Shown here: piece by piece, positions 31,064 through 42,869 of the stretch
Layout of the letters: the number at the start of each line of letters is the position of its first letter
How positions within the stretch are numbered: the first letter of the stretch is position 1
Assembly (NCBI GenBank): GCA_033557465.1
Contig: CM066033.1
Span: 592,006,438-592,070,437, forward strand
Direction: 5' to 3'
Origin: Ichthyophis bannanicus
Taxonomy: Eukaryota; Chordata; Amphibia; Gymnophiona; Ichthyophiidae
Length of the DNA stretch: 64,000 nt
Position numbers and translations under genes: made by a program
Notes under the pieces: model-generated
What the model saw: only the letters and a program-made list of their open reading frames with translations
What the model was told of the DNA's origin: nothing
Database searches by the model: none

Positions 31064-33046
31064 TATACTATAAGGCATCTGGTTTAAAATATTTACTTTG
31101 GCTTATAAGGTCCTCTATACTACAACATTTACATACCTAGTATCTCTTATCATCCCTTATGTCCCATCACACACTTTGTGTCCCACTCAGGAGAATCAAC
31201 TCTGCATTCCCTCTGGGTCTCTGGCAAGACTTAAATCAACCAGATTTTTTTTCATCACTCCCACTCTAAGGAATTTTCTCCCTTCCCATATATGTACAGA
31301 GACCTCCTATAAAACATTTTACTCTGATCTGAACACTCATATTTTCTATTCTGCTTTTTGAAGGAATGAACCAGTGACAGGAGGGTGGAGATGGCTGCCC
31401 TGTCCTGTTTGTTTATTATGTACTGTACTTCTCTTGCTACTCTTTGCTATCTGTCTCTAATCTTTCCTTAATGTAGTGGTATTCCTTTCCTCAGTTTTTT
31501 TGTTTATTGTAAACCACTTTGATTGACCATTGAGAGGCAGTATATTAATAAATAAATACATAAATAAAGATAAAGATCTTGACAAGTGGCTGATTTGAGA
31601 CAGACCATGCAAGATGTGCACATCACCCTCCAAGCCACCATGTCCAACTTTGTACCATGAGAAATCATTCAATAAATTGGCGTCTTCCTGGACATATAGG
31701 CAGCTAGAGCATATCTTCTGGAAGACAGGAAGAAGACCATATAAGTGCTACACACTACAGAACTTTGCCTCCAGAACAACTCAAAATCCTACAGGTCAAA
31801 TGGTTGCCTCAGTCTACATTGTCCCTTTTGTAAGACTACAAATGCATACTCTCCAATGGCATCTAAGCTTCATAGAGACCAATTCTACAAGAATCACTTT
31901 GATAATAACCGTCAAATGATCTCTAAATTGATGGCAGTGTAATGCCCCTCCATTGCCTTAGAAGAATCCAAGTTATCAATGTCCCTGTTTAATGTGCATT
32001 ATCAAGTTTAAGTTACAATGTAAACAGCTTTGACTAAAAAATGATAAAGTGGTATAAAAAATCTGTTAAATGTCAATCTCTCCAAATAATGCACACTTCA
32101 AATAGGAGTGTGTAGGCCAAAAATGTTTGTTTTGTTTAGTTTTCCATGTCATTTGTGAGATTTTTGGTTTTCTTTTTTCATTTCACTTGGGGAAAATGTC
32201 ATTAATGTGTGCATTATTGCTCAATAGTGAGAATTATTAACGATATATAGGAAGAGAGAAAAATTTGGGGCTTGTTTCTTTGTTTCATTCAAACATGACA
32301 AGAAACAATCCCTAATTTCAAATAACAAGTGGCACCATCTCTTTTACGATTGCCACCTCCACAAGTGGGTGGAGAGTTCTCATTCTCCACATGCAAAGCC
32401 AAGGCATCTGGACAACTCCTGAACTATCTCTTCACATCAACTAGCTGGAGCTCTGAGCCATCTTTCTGACCTTTCAAACATTGGCTCTGCAATAAAAACA
32501 TTATTGTAAGGACTAACAATCAGGTTGACATGCTGTGTGTCAACAAGCAAGGTAGATTGGGATCCTTCCAACTCTGCTGAAAAGCGACCAGAATGTGGGA
32601 CCTAGTATGCTCCTTGGGAGCTACCCTTCAGGCCATGTATTTACCAAGTGAACAGAATCACATAGTAGATGTATTTGGTCAAAGCTTAATTCCCCATCAG
32701 TAGTCACTCAACAGCTCAGTGGACTAGCAAATATTCTGTAGATGGAAACTGCTAGATATAGATGTCTTCATTGTACCACAAAACGCAAAAAGCAGGGCTT
32801 TCTGCTCCTTTTGTTCAGGTCACAATAGACTAACCCACAATGCGTTATCCCTCTCGTGGGATTGAGGCCTCCTATATTCCTCGCCCCCATTCCCTCTCAT
32901 AACCTTATGGTCTTCAAAAGATTTGTCAAGACAGTCCACCCTAATTCTAATTGAATCCCACTGTCTAAGAAAACTTTAGTTCCCCAGATTACTTCATATG
33001 ATCTCAGTCCTACAAATCCATCTGGTTCACCATCTGACCTGCTGTC

Positions 33047-33254
33047 ATAACTGGGAGGGGTGATCATACATAAAATATGGTCTTCTCCCGAGCGCTCGAT
33101 ACTGAACTTAAATTATGAAAACGCTCAATAATATCAACAAAGAACTATATTCACTTTCAAATCTTCAACAGATTTGAAGATTTGAAAGTGAATATAGTTC
33201 TTTGTTGATATTATTGAGCGTTTTCATAATTTTAAGTTTAATAACTGGGAGGGG
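33047..33254. mobile_element. palindromic insert flanked by a 14-bp duplication
   Basis: ATAACTGGGAGGGG occurs at 33047-33060 and 33241-33254. Between them is a 180-base insert whose right three quarters is a near-perfect palindrome. One arm is about 33105-33168 and the other about 33174-33238, with a loop of about five bases. A 14-bp duplication is typical of LINE-mediated insertion, while the palindrome suggests snap-back or template switching. Confidence 0.75.
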
Positions 33255-34606
33255 AGCTCACTGACATTGAGAGCAAGTATGCTGAATAGCAAACCATAGC
33301 CAGCCTCTCATGCACCTGAGCCATCCACTATATCCTTTTTGCCTTCAGGAAGCCATCCAAGTGTTCATACCAGTTGAAATGAATTCACTACTCATGCTGG
33401 TGCATATCTAACAACCAGATACCACCATCTGTCTTATACAAGTGGTCATGACATACCTGTTATCCCACTCTGGCCTCCAGACTACTTAAGTGAGACTGCA
33501 ACTTTCAGACACTATTGTGAACTATAATCATATGGAGGACAAACCTCTCTCCTTCCACTCCATGGTTACTCACTTCATGAGGGGTCTTCTGAACACTAGA
33601 TCACCCCTGAGACAATCACATTCCTAATGGGACCTCAACATAGTTCTAAGTAAGCTAATGGAAGAGCCCTTTGAACCACTGGGGGAGACCTCACTACAAC
33701 ATATCTCCTGGAAAACTATTTTTCTTATCGCCATTACAGCACACCAAGTCAGTGAACTGCAAACCTTGATTCATTACCCTCCTTATACCTACTTTTCTCC
33801 ACATATCCCAAGTTACATCCCAAAGTGACATCAAACTTCCACATCAACCAGTCGATTGTCCTTACAGTCTTCTTCCCCAAGTCATACTCTAAACCAGTGG
33901 AAGCCAACCTGCACATACTAGATTATAGACGTACCCTCCTGTACTATCTGCAGTCCATGAAGGACATTAACTATAGTTCACAGCTATTGTCTCTCTCAAC
34001 CAGGACAAGCCCAGGAGCATGAGTGGCCAAATGACACTCTCCAACTGGGTCTCAGATTGCACTGTTTTGCTACAACGGGGCCACATGCCCTCTTCTGAAG
34101 CATCATGGTCCATCACCTTTTGGCCAGGGCTGCCTCCATTGCTAACCTCTGCGATGGATATCTGTAAAGCAAGAACATGGTCCTCTGCTTATATCTTCAT
34201 CAGACATTACTGCTTCACAGCATCCTCCCTTGAGGACAGTGCATTGGACAAGCTGTTCTTTGCAAACTCTCTGCATGATGAATAAGCTGCTTCATGCCAA
34301 CCAACCTCCCAGTTTTCCCTTCCAGGTTGCCTTTAACAAACATCAGTAGGTAGCCCTCAGCTTTATAGTCACCCATCAATGTGGCTGCATTCCCCCAGGC
34401 TGTCAATGGAGAAAACTAATTGAGAGTCTCCTTAAGAACATAAGAACATAAGATATGCCATACTGGGTCAGACCAAGGTCCATCAAGCCCAGTATCCTGT
34501 TTCCAACAGTGGCCAATCTAGGTCATACGTACCTAGCAGTTTCCCCAAAAGACACAGGTTCCACAATGCTTGTATTGGGTCAAGCATTGATATCCTGGAT
34601 CCCTTT

Positions 34607-36117
34607 TTAATAATGGTTTATGGACCTTTCCTCCAGGAACTTGTTCAAACCTTTTTTAAACCCAGCTACACTAACAGCATTTACTACATCCTCCGGTAAC
34701 AAATTCCAGAGTTTGATTACACGTTGAGTGAAAAAATATTTTCTCTTATTAGTCTTAAATAGTTTACCCTGTAGCTTCATTGCATGTCCCCTAATCTTTC
34801 TATATTCTGATAACGTAAACAATCGATCTACGTTTACCCGTTCCACTCCGTTCATTCATTTATAGACTTCTATCATATCTCCTCTCAGCCGTCTCTTTTC
34901 CAGGTTAAAGAGCCCTAACCTTTTTAGTCATAGGGGTATCCTTCCATCCCCTTTACCATTTTGGTGGCTCTTCTCTGAACCTTTTATAATAACGCTATAT
35001 CCTTTTTAAGATACGGCGACCAGAATTGCACAAAATATTCAAGGTGCGGTCGCACCACGGAACGATACAGAGGCATTATAATATCCTTTGTTTTATTTTC
35101 CATTCCTTTCCTTATGATACCTAGCATTCTATTTGCTCTCTGCACACTGGGCAGAGGGTTTTAACATGTTATCCACAATGATGCCTAAATCTTTTCCCTG
35201 GGTGGTGGTTCCTAATGTGGAACCTTGCATCGTGTAACCATAGTTTGGGTTGTTCTTCCCTAGGTGCATAACTTTGCACTAGTTAACATTAAATTTCATC
35301 TGCCATTTTAATGCCCAGTCTTCCAATTTATCAAGATCCTCTTGCAATTTTCCACAATCCTCATGGGTTTTAACAACTTTAAATAGTCTTGTGTCATCTG
35401 CAAATTTGATAAGGTCACTCGTTATTCCCTTTTCCAGATCATTTATAAATATGTCAAAAAGCAGCGGACCCAGCACAGATCCCTGGGGTACACCACTATT
35501 CAACTTTCTCCATTGGGAAAATTGGCCATTTAGCCCTACCCTCTGCTTTCTATCTTTTAACCAGTTCCTGATCCAAATAATACACTGCCTCCTATCCCAT
35601 CACTCTTTCGTTTTGCCAAAAGTCTCTGATGAGGGACCTTCTCAATGGTTTTCTGAAAGTCCAAATACACTATATCAACCGACTCACCTTTGTCTACCTG
35701 TTTATTCACACCTTCAAAAAAACATAACAGATTACTAAGACAAGATCTTCCTTGTCTAAAGCCATGTTGGCTGTCTCCCATTAAGCCATAACTATCTACA
35801 TGTTCAGCAATTTTGTTCTTTATGATGGCTTCTACCATTTTTCCCTGTACTGATGTCAGGCTCACTGGTCTGAAGTTTCCCAGATCACCCCTGGAACCCT
35901 TTTTAGAAATTGGTGTTATGTATGCCATCCTCTAATCTTCAGGTATTATACATGATTTTAATGATAGTTCACAGATGACTAATAGCAGGTCTGCAATCTC
36001 ATATTTCAGTTCTTTCAACACCCTTGGATGTATACCATCCGGTCCAGGTGATTTGCTACTCTTCAGTTTATCAAATAGTTGTAATATATCTTCCCGATGT
36101 ATCGATACTTCCTTCAA
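34607..36117 (-). pseudogene. CR1-D ORF2, RT palm to C-terminus
   Basis: Broken frames include LFDKLKSSKSPGPDGIHPRV (near 36070), MAYITPISKKGSRGDLGNFR (near 35928) and YLDFQKTIEKVPHQRLL (near 35660). Then come SGVPQGSVLGPLLFDIFIND (near 35495) with catalytic FADDTRLFKVV, and [20 protein letters not shown] (near 34830). The protein ends ERSINHY at 34607. Frameshifts separate these parts, so no full-length product is possible. Confidence 0.88.
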
Positions 36118-36878
36118 TTCTTCTGCACCTTGTCATGGCGCAAGGCAAATAGTGCCTAGGGAAACAGAGGAAAATGTGCAGAGCAGTTTTAAAATGGGCA
36201 GCTCAAAGCACATGGCTAGGGGTTGCTATAGGCAACCAACCAAAACAATAGCACCGGGGGTAGGTAAATGCCCCAGAGAAGCATTACCTCATGGCTCATT
36301 AAGGAGCAGGAACAGCTGCAGGGACTTGAGCTGATGAGGGACTCAAAGAATGACGCACTTAAAATAGAGTCAGCTTTGAGCAAAAGGAGAACCAGGACGC
36401 ACGGGAAGGAGAGAACCAGGAAGTACGGGAAAGGAAAGAGCAGAACACATGAGAACCAGGATACATACCTGAGTGCTTCAGAAGGGGATTCCAGCAGCAC
36501 CTCAGAGGAGTTTGCCCAAGAAGGAATACCCGAGGTTAGTGCCAGAGAGTTGGGCTGCACTGAACCAGAGTCCGGTTGGGGACGCAGAGGGCTTCCTGTC
36601 AGCAAACGAAGAGAGGCTGTGAGAGGGACTTCCCACGAGAGCAGGTACCTGGGGAATAGAAGCTCTTATCCCAAGGAGATTCCTAGGCTCAAAGAAATAC
36701 GTCCTGTGAAGGGAAGAGAAAGGCTTTCGAGGGAGAAAGACTGTTTTCAGTTTCCCAGCCACAAACGTTTGGGCAGAGGTCAGCCTGAAGAAAGGCCAAT
36801 TCCCTGGAATAGAGGGGCACTTGATTTTACATATGCTGGTCCTGAGCTGTATGGCCCTCTAGAGGGAAAATCCACAGT

Positions 36879-38266
36879 TGTCAGACGGCTGCCTGGGTGA
36901 GAATCTTCACACTCTTGGCAAGTGCATATTTCTATATGATTTGCAAGGTATTGTGGGCAATGTAGTTCATTCACACCAGACACAGCTGCTGACAATAATT
37001 TAGTTGTGCTCTTGGGTAAAGCCAATAAGATTTTTATTTATGGGGTTATTTCTCCAAACACAGATATGCTTGGTAGCACATAAATTAGGTAACTTGCTTT
37101 CAGTGTTAACTTGGAAAAACAAAGTCAAAATCAGGAAAACAACAAATGAAAAGCTACAAAGCAAGAAACAAACTGTTCTTTTCACTCCCCTAGCTCACAA
37201 GCAATTAGGTAAGGCTTAATTGCTTGCCTTCCACTGTGTGGGTCAAATCCTGCTTCAGGAGCTTTTCTGAGTAGATTAAAGAACAAATTTGTATTTCTTT
37301 GTGACAGAAAGTTACCAACAGAGTTTAGATAGAGAGCAGTCCATATAAACAGGATCCTCATCTGCTATTATTCCCCCTTGTTCAACAAGCATGGGTTCAA
37401 TATCATGGATTGGCACAGATGAATCTCTCAATGGAGCATTTTCAGGAGAATACTTGTTTCCCTGCTGTCTTTCAAGGTTATAGCTAGGGCATACATCAGT
37501 GTTCATACCTGAGCTTCCATTGCTGCTAGAGTTCCTCTCTATATAGCCTGGCCAGTATGTAGTCCAGTTCTTATGTCCAGCCTTCCAATCCAGATCCCTG
37601 GATACTGGATCTCTCTTCACATACCTTCTGGCACAGGTCTTAGAGTCCCTTCCACGTGCAGCCGTCTCCCTCACAGGTAGCCTCTGGTGATTCCTAGCTC
37701 TGCAGCACCATTCCTCTGGCTTTCCCCAGTCCAATGGTGTATGCTGGCCCTTGGAATACCTCCCAGTATACGTACTGCTTTGGACTCTTCTAGACCTCTC
37801 AAAGGCTTTTCTCCTCTTTCTTCCAGAGGGTCTCTTTCAGAGGCTTCTGCTTCTGATGATCCTTCAGATGAAACTGATGATCAAACTCAAGCTGATTCTC
37901 AGGATACTGAGGACAATTCTCTGGATATCCAAGGTGATCATGAAGACGATCATCTGTAGAATAAACTCTACTCTTATTCTGCTTAGATGAGTGCTCCTCC
38001 CTAATACAGCGCAGCTGTGCTGAATCAGGCCCTGCCCTTTGAGATGAGTGCTTAGGGATTACCTCATAGCCCTCCTGATTGAACACACGTTTCCTCACTT
38101 CAGCTCCTCTAATGGCTGTTGGAAACCTGGTGCATTCTGGGACTGGTAGTCTTTTATGGCAAAATTCTGTTTTCATATTTCTACCAGAACTGACAGGTTG
38201 CTTGTTCAGAGTCACTTCACCTTTTCTATAGCTCCTTCCTGAGCTATGATAAGCTTCCTTATCACT
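36879..38266 (-). mobile_element. solo LTR, family II copy 2, inside the family III LTR
   Basis: Flanked by CAGT at 36875-36878 and 38267-38270. The minus strand starts AGTGATAAGGAAGCTTATC and ends CCGTCTGACA, matching the copy at 16277-20688 along its length. AATAAA on the minus strand at 37038-37033. 1388 bases, no internal genes. Confidence 0.85.
37312..38260 (-). pseudogene. LTR-encoded MDC-tail ORF (family II), copy 2
   Basis: The frame is open from the LTR edge (DKEAYHSSGRSYRKGEVTLN) to 37799, then shifts, and the C-terminal part (37734-37312) continues WDKP-like to MDCSLSKLCW. It aligns with copy 1 along its length with scattered replacements. Gln is present at the site of copy 1's TAG, and one frameshift is private to this copy. 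The acidic tail has IEPMLVEQGG before the MDC motif. Each copy thus carries one separate lesion, so the source ORF was complete. Confidence 0.65.
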
Positions 38267-38876
38267 CAGTGCATGGTAACTTTCCACTCCACTATAATAG
38301 TGAGGAGAAGAGAAGCCCTGGCCAGAAAGAGGAAGGATTTCTGAATACCGGTGTGAGTTACAGGCCCATTGAGGAGAATTGCAGGGAAGCTCCTGAGGCC
38401 ATGGACTGCGATTTATGTGAGGAAAACTCAGAGGATTTCCAGATGGACTGTACTCTTGTGTTCGCAGATAATGTGACCTCTTTCTGTTGAAGCGTGCAAG
38501 AAGTGTGAAAAAGGGAAATCTGTTTAAAGGAACAGATTTCCATCTATAGTACAAAGTTTGTTTTTCACCTTTTTGTTTTGCCTTAAAGCTGAAAAGAAGC
38601 ATTTTCATTTGTTATTTTGTAGTTCCCTTTTGTGTTGTGCCAGAAGTATGGTTTATTTTCCTTTATGATTCCTGCCTGCAAAAGTTCTCCCGGGAAGGGA
38701 AATAAATACCTCTTTATCAGCCTAGCTACTCGTCCACGACTACACTCTTTTATTGAATAGCTAGTGGGACTTCAACTCCCAGGGGGCACTACTTTGTCCC
38801 TGCTACTAAAAGAAGAGGCCTCACTGAAACCCCAGGCCCTGTGCCTCCGGGGGTAAGTAGGTGGGTGACAACCTTT

Positions 38877-40295
38877 AAATACCACTTCAGTCATGGGTAA
38901 CACCCCTACATCTTCCTCTGTAAAGACTGAAGCAAAGAATTCATTCAGTCTCTCCGCTATCGCCTTGTCGCCTCTTAGTGCCCCTTTAACTCCTCTATCA
39001 ACTAATGGACCAACTGACTCTCTCACAGGTTTTTTGCTACGAATGTACTTGAAAAAGTCTTTATTACGTGTTTTTGCTTCTGCAGCAAGCTTCTTCTCAA
39101 ATTCTCCCTTTGCCTGCCTTATCAATGCCTTGCATTTAACTTGCCAGTGCTTGTGCTGTTTCCAGTTTTCGTCGTTTGGCTCTTTTTTTCCATTTCCTGA
39201 AAGATGCTTTTTTGGCAACAACTGCCTCTCTGACCTCACCTTTAAACCATGCTGACAGTTTTCTGGACTTCCTTCCACTTTTCTTAAAGCATGGAATACA
39301 GCTGGTCTGGGCTTCCAAGATAGTATTTTTCAACAACACCCAAGACTGATGTAAGTCTTTAACTTTTGCAACTGCTCCTTTTAGTTTTTTCTTAACTATT
39401 TTCCTCATTTCATCATAGTCTCCCTTTCAAAAGTTAAAGATAGTACTGTGGATTTTCTTCCCATCCTCCCTCCATTTATTAAATCAAACGCGATCATGCT
39501 ATGATCACTATTGCCAAGTGGCTCCAACGCCCTTATCTCTTGCACCAGATCTGGGGTTCCACTAAGGACTAGGTCCAATATGGCTTTCCCTCTGGTCGGT
39601 TCATGAACCAGCTGCTCCAAGAAGCAGTCATTTATTTCATCTAGGAACTTTATCTCCCTAGCATGTCCTGCAGTGACACTGACCCAGTCGATACCGGGGT
39701 AATTGAAATCACCCATTATTATTACTGTGCTGTAACTTTTGTTAGCTTCCTTGATTTCTTTGACCATTTCATCATCCATTTGTTCATTCTGGCCAGGCGG
39801 TCGATAGTACACCCCCACTGCCATCGCCTTCCCCTTTTTACATGGAATTTCAATCCATAGAGATTCTCCAGCAAATTTTGTTTCCTGCAAAACTTTAATC
39901 CTTTCTGACTCAATGCCCTCTCTTACATAGAGCGCAACCCCTCTACCAATTTGATCAGCTCTATCATTACGATATAGTTTGTACCCAGGTATCACAGTGT
40001 CCCACTGGGTGTCCTCCTTCCACCATGTCTCTGAAATTCCAATCATATCTAACCTCTCATTTAGTGCTATATATTCTAACTCTCCCATCTTATTTTTTAG
40101 ACTTCTAGCATTTGCGTACAAGCATTTTAGAGACTGTATTTTATTCATATTAATTTGGCTATTGGTAGGCATGGGTAATTTGGAATCTTTAAGCTCTGTC
40201 TGCTCCATACTCAAGGGCATTTGGGCTACTTTACTCTTTTTTGGAACCTCTCTGCTTTTGGTAATATCCTTCAAGGATACATTCTTCCGAACCAT
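38877..40295 (-). pseudogene. CR1-D ORF2, endonuclease and RT N-terminal part
   Basis: The first 296 codons (40295-39405) are open. They hold the APE-type endonuclease: KCLYANARSLKNKMGELEYI, IGISETWWKEDTQW, VGVYYRPPGQNEQMDDEM, VIIMGDFNYPGIDWVS and GNSDHSMIAFDLI. A frameshift near 39405 leads to frames reading QTSCIPCFKKSGRKSRKLSA and RTRNKDFFKYIRSKKP. The last ends at the LTR insertion near 38877. This copy has about 45 N-terminal residues missing from copy A. Confidence 0.9.
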
Positions 40296-40379
40296 GCGCT
40301 CTTGTGCGACTGTCGGCTTTCCCTTTTATCTAGTTTAAAAGCTGCTCTATCTCCTTTTTAAAGGTTAATGCCAGCAGAC

Positions 40380-40675
40380 TGGTTCCACCTTGGTTAAGGT
40401 GAAGCCCATCCCTTCGGAAGAGCCCCTCCTTTCCCCAGAATGTTCCCCAGTTCCTAACAAATCCAAAACCCTCATCCTTGCACCATCATCTCATCCACGC
40501 ATTGAGACTCCGGAGCTCTGCCTGCCTTTTGGGTCCTGCGTGTGGAACGGGAAGCATTTTGGAGAACGCTACTCTGGAAGTTCTGGATTTCAACGTCCTA
40601 CCTAAAAGCCTAAATTTAGCCTCCAGAACCTCCCTACCACATTTTCCTATGTCATTGGTACTGACATGTCCTTAA
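40380..40675 (-). pseudogene. CR1-D ORF1 SGNH-esterase-like remnant
   Basis: The minus frame reads GHVSTNDIGKCGREVLEAKF, later GFGFVRNWGTFWGKEGLFRR, and ends DGLHLNQGGTSLL. The TNDIG and DGLHLN blocks are those of the esterase domain in CR1 ORF1. A TGA replaces Arg in NAWMR(stop)WC. The 5' end of the element lies near 40675. Confidence 0.75.
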
Positions 40676-41327
40676 ATAATGAAGAAACATAGCCAAACTT
40701 TCCTGTCTCCTTCCCTCTCTAGATTGCAGCAGCAGTTAAGACACCATCTGAGGAGAGAGGGGAAGGGGATCTGGAATTAGTGCAGGACTATATGAACATG
40801 TTCAGGGGAGCCTTTCAGAGGCTTATCCGGGCTATGGGAAAGCACTACAAATCAGGATGGCATCACCCATCAATGTGTGTGTGTGAGTGTATTCTCCGAC
40901 TTTCTACAGAGAACCCCTGTTAAAAGTAAGCAACTCCACTTTCTCTTCTTTCGCTTTTGTCTTGTTTTCTCTGTATTTTTTTCTTAATATCAAGAGCAAT
41001 TTGTGAAAATTACAAAAAAATCTATGCCTCTAAAAACTTGTCATTTTTAATAATGAAAATATTCATTAGTGGTACCATAGTTGTTAATAATGCATTTACA
41101 AAAATATGCTTTTTGATATCTGCTAAAATTTTAGCAAAGTTGCAAACATAACATCTATTATTTCTGAACATTATTTTCATAGCTAAGATTCATCTTAAAT
41201 ACTATTTCCAAGTATGTCCTTTTTGTGGATCTTAAGAAAAAGGTTCCTGTTGCATTCCTGCTGCATGTTCTGCTGCTTTCTGGGAAAGGGTGCAATTTTT
41301 CTGGGATGGGTTATGCTTGTATCATAG
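40676..41327. other. mostly unassigned; possible DIRS end remnant
   Basis: Near 40905-40946 the sequence ACCCCTGTTAAAAGTAAGCA followed by CACTTTCTC resembles the DIRS terminal motif (CACCTGTTACAGGTGAGTAA), with decay. The remainder is AT-rich with no clear feature. Confidence 0.35.
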
Positions 41328-41595
41328 AAAGTTTATTTATTTATTTACATTCTCTTATATACCGCGCTATTCTGCATCAGTGCGGTTTACATTGAACAAA
41401 CTGAAATTACATTGAACAGGGCATTATAACTTGGAGATAACTATTTTACAAGGAACATGGGCTATGGAGGGTTAAGTGGCTTGCCCAAGACCACAAGGAG
41501 CACCTGTGGGACTAGAAACCCCAGTCCTTCCGGCCCAAGGTTGCTGTCCTCTAGTGGGATTTGAACCCCCGACCTTCCGGCCTGAAGTAAGTGTG
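41328..41595 (-). mobile_element. tRNA-derived CORE-SINE, L2-tailed
   Basis: The minus strand has box B GGTTCAAATCCC, the CORE block GGTCTTGGGCAAGCCACTTA, and a tail with AACCGCACTGATGCAGAATA then GCGCGGTATATAAGAGAATG and TAAATAAATAAA. It is nearly identical to 46597-46893 but lacks the outermost tRNA head. Confidence 0.88.
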
Positions 41596-41721
41596 TGTTT
41601 TTTTTACCTAGGACCTAACTAAAAAAAATAAAAATCATAACCAATGTTGGATATTTTAAAGATGGATCTCAGAAAGTGTAAATGTGGTGAAAAATATCAC
41701 AGGAATACAGAAATGCATGCT

Positions 41722-42130
41722 TATTTTATTTTATATGTTATTTGATATACCAGCCTTCAATTAACATGAGTAGACAGTAGAGCAGCATTACACTACAAAA
41801 TATAACTGTAATGATAGATACAGCATAACTCTATACCATAAAATGCAATCGTTAAGATAATCATGACAAGACACAAGAGGAAAGCAAGCACAGAATGACA
41901 ATTTAATACCAGAGAAACACAAGGGAAAGGGATGCTCAACCTGAGCCAAAACCCTAAACTACAAAACATAGGATTTATCTATTTTAAAACTAGTTCTGTA
42001 AAAGCAGTTTGTTCTCTTTTATGATTTTAGTAAATTAACTTTCTAATTGCATTTCAACTGGGAGAGCATTCCATAAGGTGGAAGCCAACAAAACAAAAGC
42101 AGCAGAGCGTGTTATTTCCTGTCTGTATTT
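41722..42130 (-). mobile_element. L2-like LINE 3' fragment
   Basis: The minus frame reads AFVLLASTLWNALPVEMQLES near 42100-42040, the LINE C-terminal motif. It is followed by a 3' UTR ending in TATAAAATAAAATAAG near 41725. The 5' end is unclear. Confidence 0.65.
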
Positions 42131-42869
42131 GGAGGGAAGGGGCAGGGACAGCGCTACCATTAGGTGAACCGGGCAGTGGGCCACAAACAACTCCATGGTG
42201 CTTACCTTGAAACTTGAACCCAAACTTAAAACCAACTAAGTCCCCCACCTTACAACATCAAACATACAGAGAGACTCTTAAACATAAATATTTTTTGTCG
42301 GAACGCACACCGTGAAGGATTAAACCCTCTCGTGGTGAGATGTTCCTTTTTCTCTTTATTTAGGGACGCAACCCTACCAAATGTTAAAAGGGGAAATCAA
42401 CCCCTCAACATCAACCGAAACCCTTCAACGTGCAGGAAAATCTTGCAGGAAAAACCCTTTAGAAGGAAAGTCACTTATCTGAACCATGACAGCCCCTCAG
42501 GTCTATAGGCATAGATCTCTTCAAATCTCCTCCAGTCAAATTCAGCCGTTACAACAACCTGAGCAGCCCGGTGTAGCCGTCGATTCAAATAACTCAATAA
42601 AGAGCGTGACGTTCCCTTTTTTTGAAGCTGTAACCATACGAGACTATTCTTCTCACTTCCGTGTGACCCAACGTTGTATATGTTTCGAGCCAGTAAATTT
42701 TCTTGGCCCTTCTTCAAACCAGAGTGCTTCACACACCGCACTAAGGCGAACCATTTTATGTCTTCCTGACTTAAGCACATGATCGGTTGAGAACCAATAG
42801 CCACTGAGTTCACTCTCAAATAATGCTCCACCAATCCAAATCGGAATTCAATCCCGATGGTTCCAAAGT
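42131..42869. other. unassigned, possibly Penelope-like at 42640-42730
   Basis: On the minus strand TTTGAAGAAGGGCC is followed 20 bases later by GGCTCGAAACATA. The TGAAGAAG...CGAAAC pattern is common near the ends of Penelope-like elements, where it can be part of a hammerhead fold, but here the core is not canonical. A minus-strand open stretch (42834-42475) has no similarity I recognise. Confidence 0.35.

Larger units (their letters stand above)
29840..31573 (+). mobile_element. L2-like LINE copy C, broken, with nested insertions
   Basis: The plus frame reads HLKLNPDKKTFIWITD near 29885 and FKYLGVVINYVLSFHKQISK near 29995, the RT thumb of L2-like LINEs. It resumes after two insertions with the C-terminal part (31098-31361, TPTLRNFLPSHICTETSYK). 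The tail ends TTGTAAACCACTTTGATTGA then AATAAATAAATA near 31500-31573. It lies inside DIRS-D. Confidence 0.78.
29270..34430 (+). mobile_element. DIRS-type retrotransposon, copy D, ancient and broken
   Basis: Broken plus-strand frames match other DIRS copies in order. RT reads PNDWLASLDLKDAYTHIPIH near 29700-29755 and YRVFPFRLSS near 29775. RNase H reads VRTNNQVDMLCVNKQGRLGS near 32520. The recombinase reads FHINQSIVLTVFFPKSY near 33835 and ends CKARTWSSAYIFIRHYCF near 34170-34220. Stops are frequent. It is interrupted by an L2-like LINE (29840-31573) and a palindromic insert (33061-33240). Gag and terminal repeats could not be recognised. Its decay and insertions make it the oldest DIRS here. 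Confidence 0.82.
36268..38490 (+). pseudogene. LTR-encoded MDC-tail ORF (family III), split by another LTR
   Basis: The 5' part (36268-36878) starts with an ATG and is rich in Arg, Glu and Ser (SKRRTRTHGKERTRKYGKG). The 3' part (38271-38490) ends with two MDC motifs, APEAMDCDLCEEN and DFQMDCTLVFADNVTSFC. The nested family II LTR and its CAGT duplication interrupt the frame; the two sides are in the same phase once these are discounted, giving about 276 codons. So the frame was intact when the second LTR landed. No known domain. Confidence 0.68.
36131..38870 (+). mobile_element. solo LTR, family III, in CR1-D
   Basis: Starts TGTCATGGCG and ends GGTGACA, with ACCT at 36127-36130 and 38871-38874. 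The equivalent CR1-A sequence has a single ACCT, confirming the insertion. AATAAA at 38701-38706, 164 bases before the end. About 1.35 kb without the nested family II LTR (36879-38266). No second LTR or internal genes. Confidence 0.88.
34433..40675 (-). mobile_element. CR1-type LINE, copy D, split by two nested solo LTRs
   Basis: The minus-strand order is ORF1 esterase remnant (40675-40380), ORF2 endonuclease (40295-39405), RT (39400-38877 and 36126-35279), C-terminal part (34855-34607) and 3' UTR to 34433. The 3' UTR carries the CR1 TACTGGGTCAGACCAAGGTC block and ends in repeats of TTCTTATG type. The gap 36131-38870 is a solo LTR with duplication ACCT. It is the same family as copy A (1-2708) but with several frameshifts. 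Confidence 0.9.
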
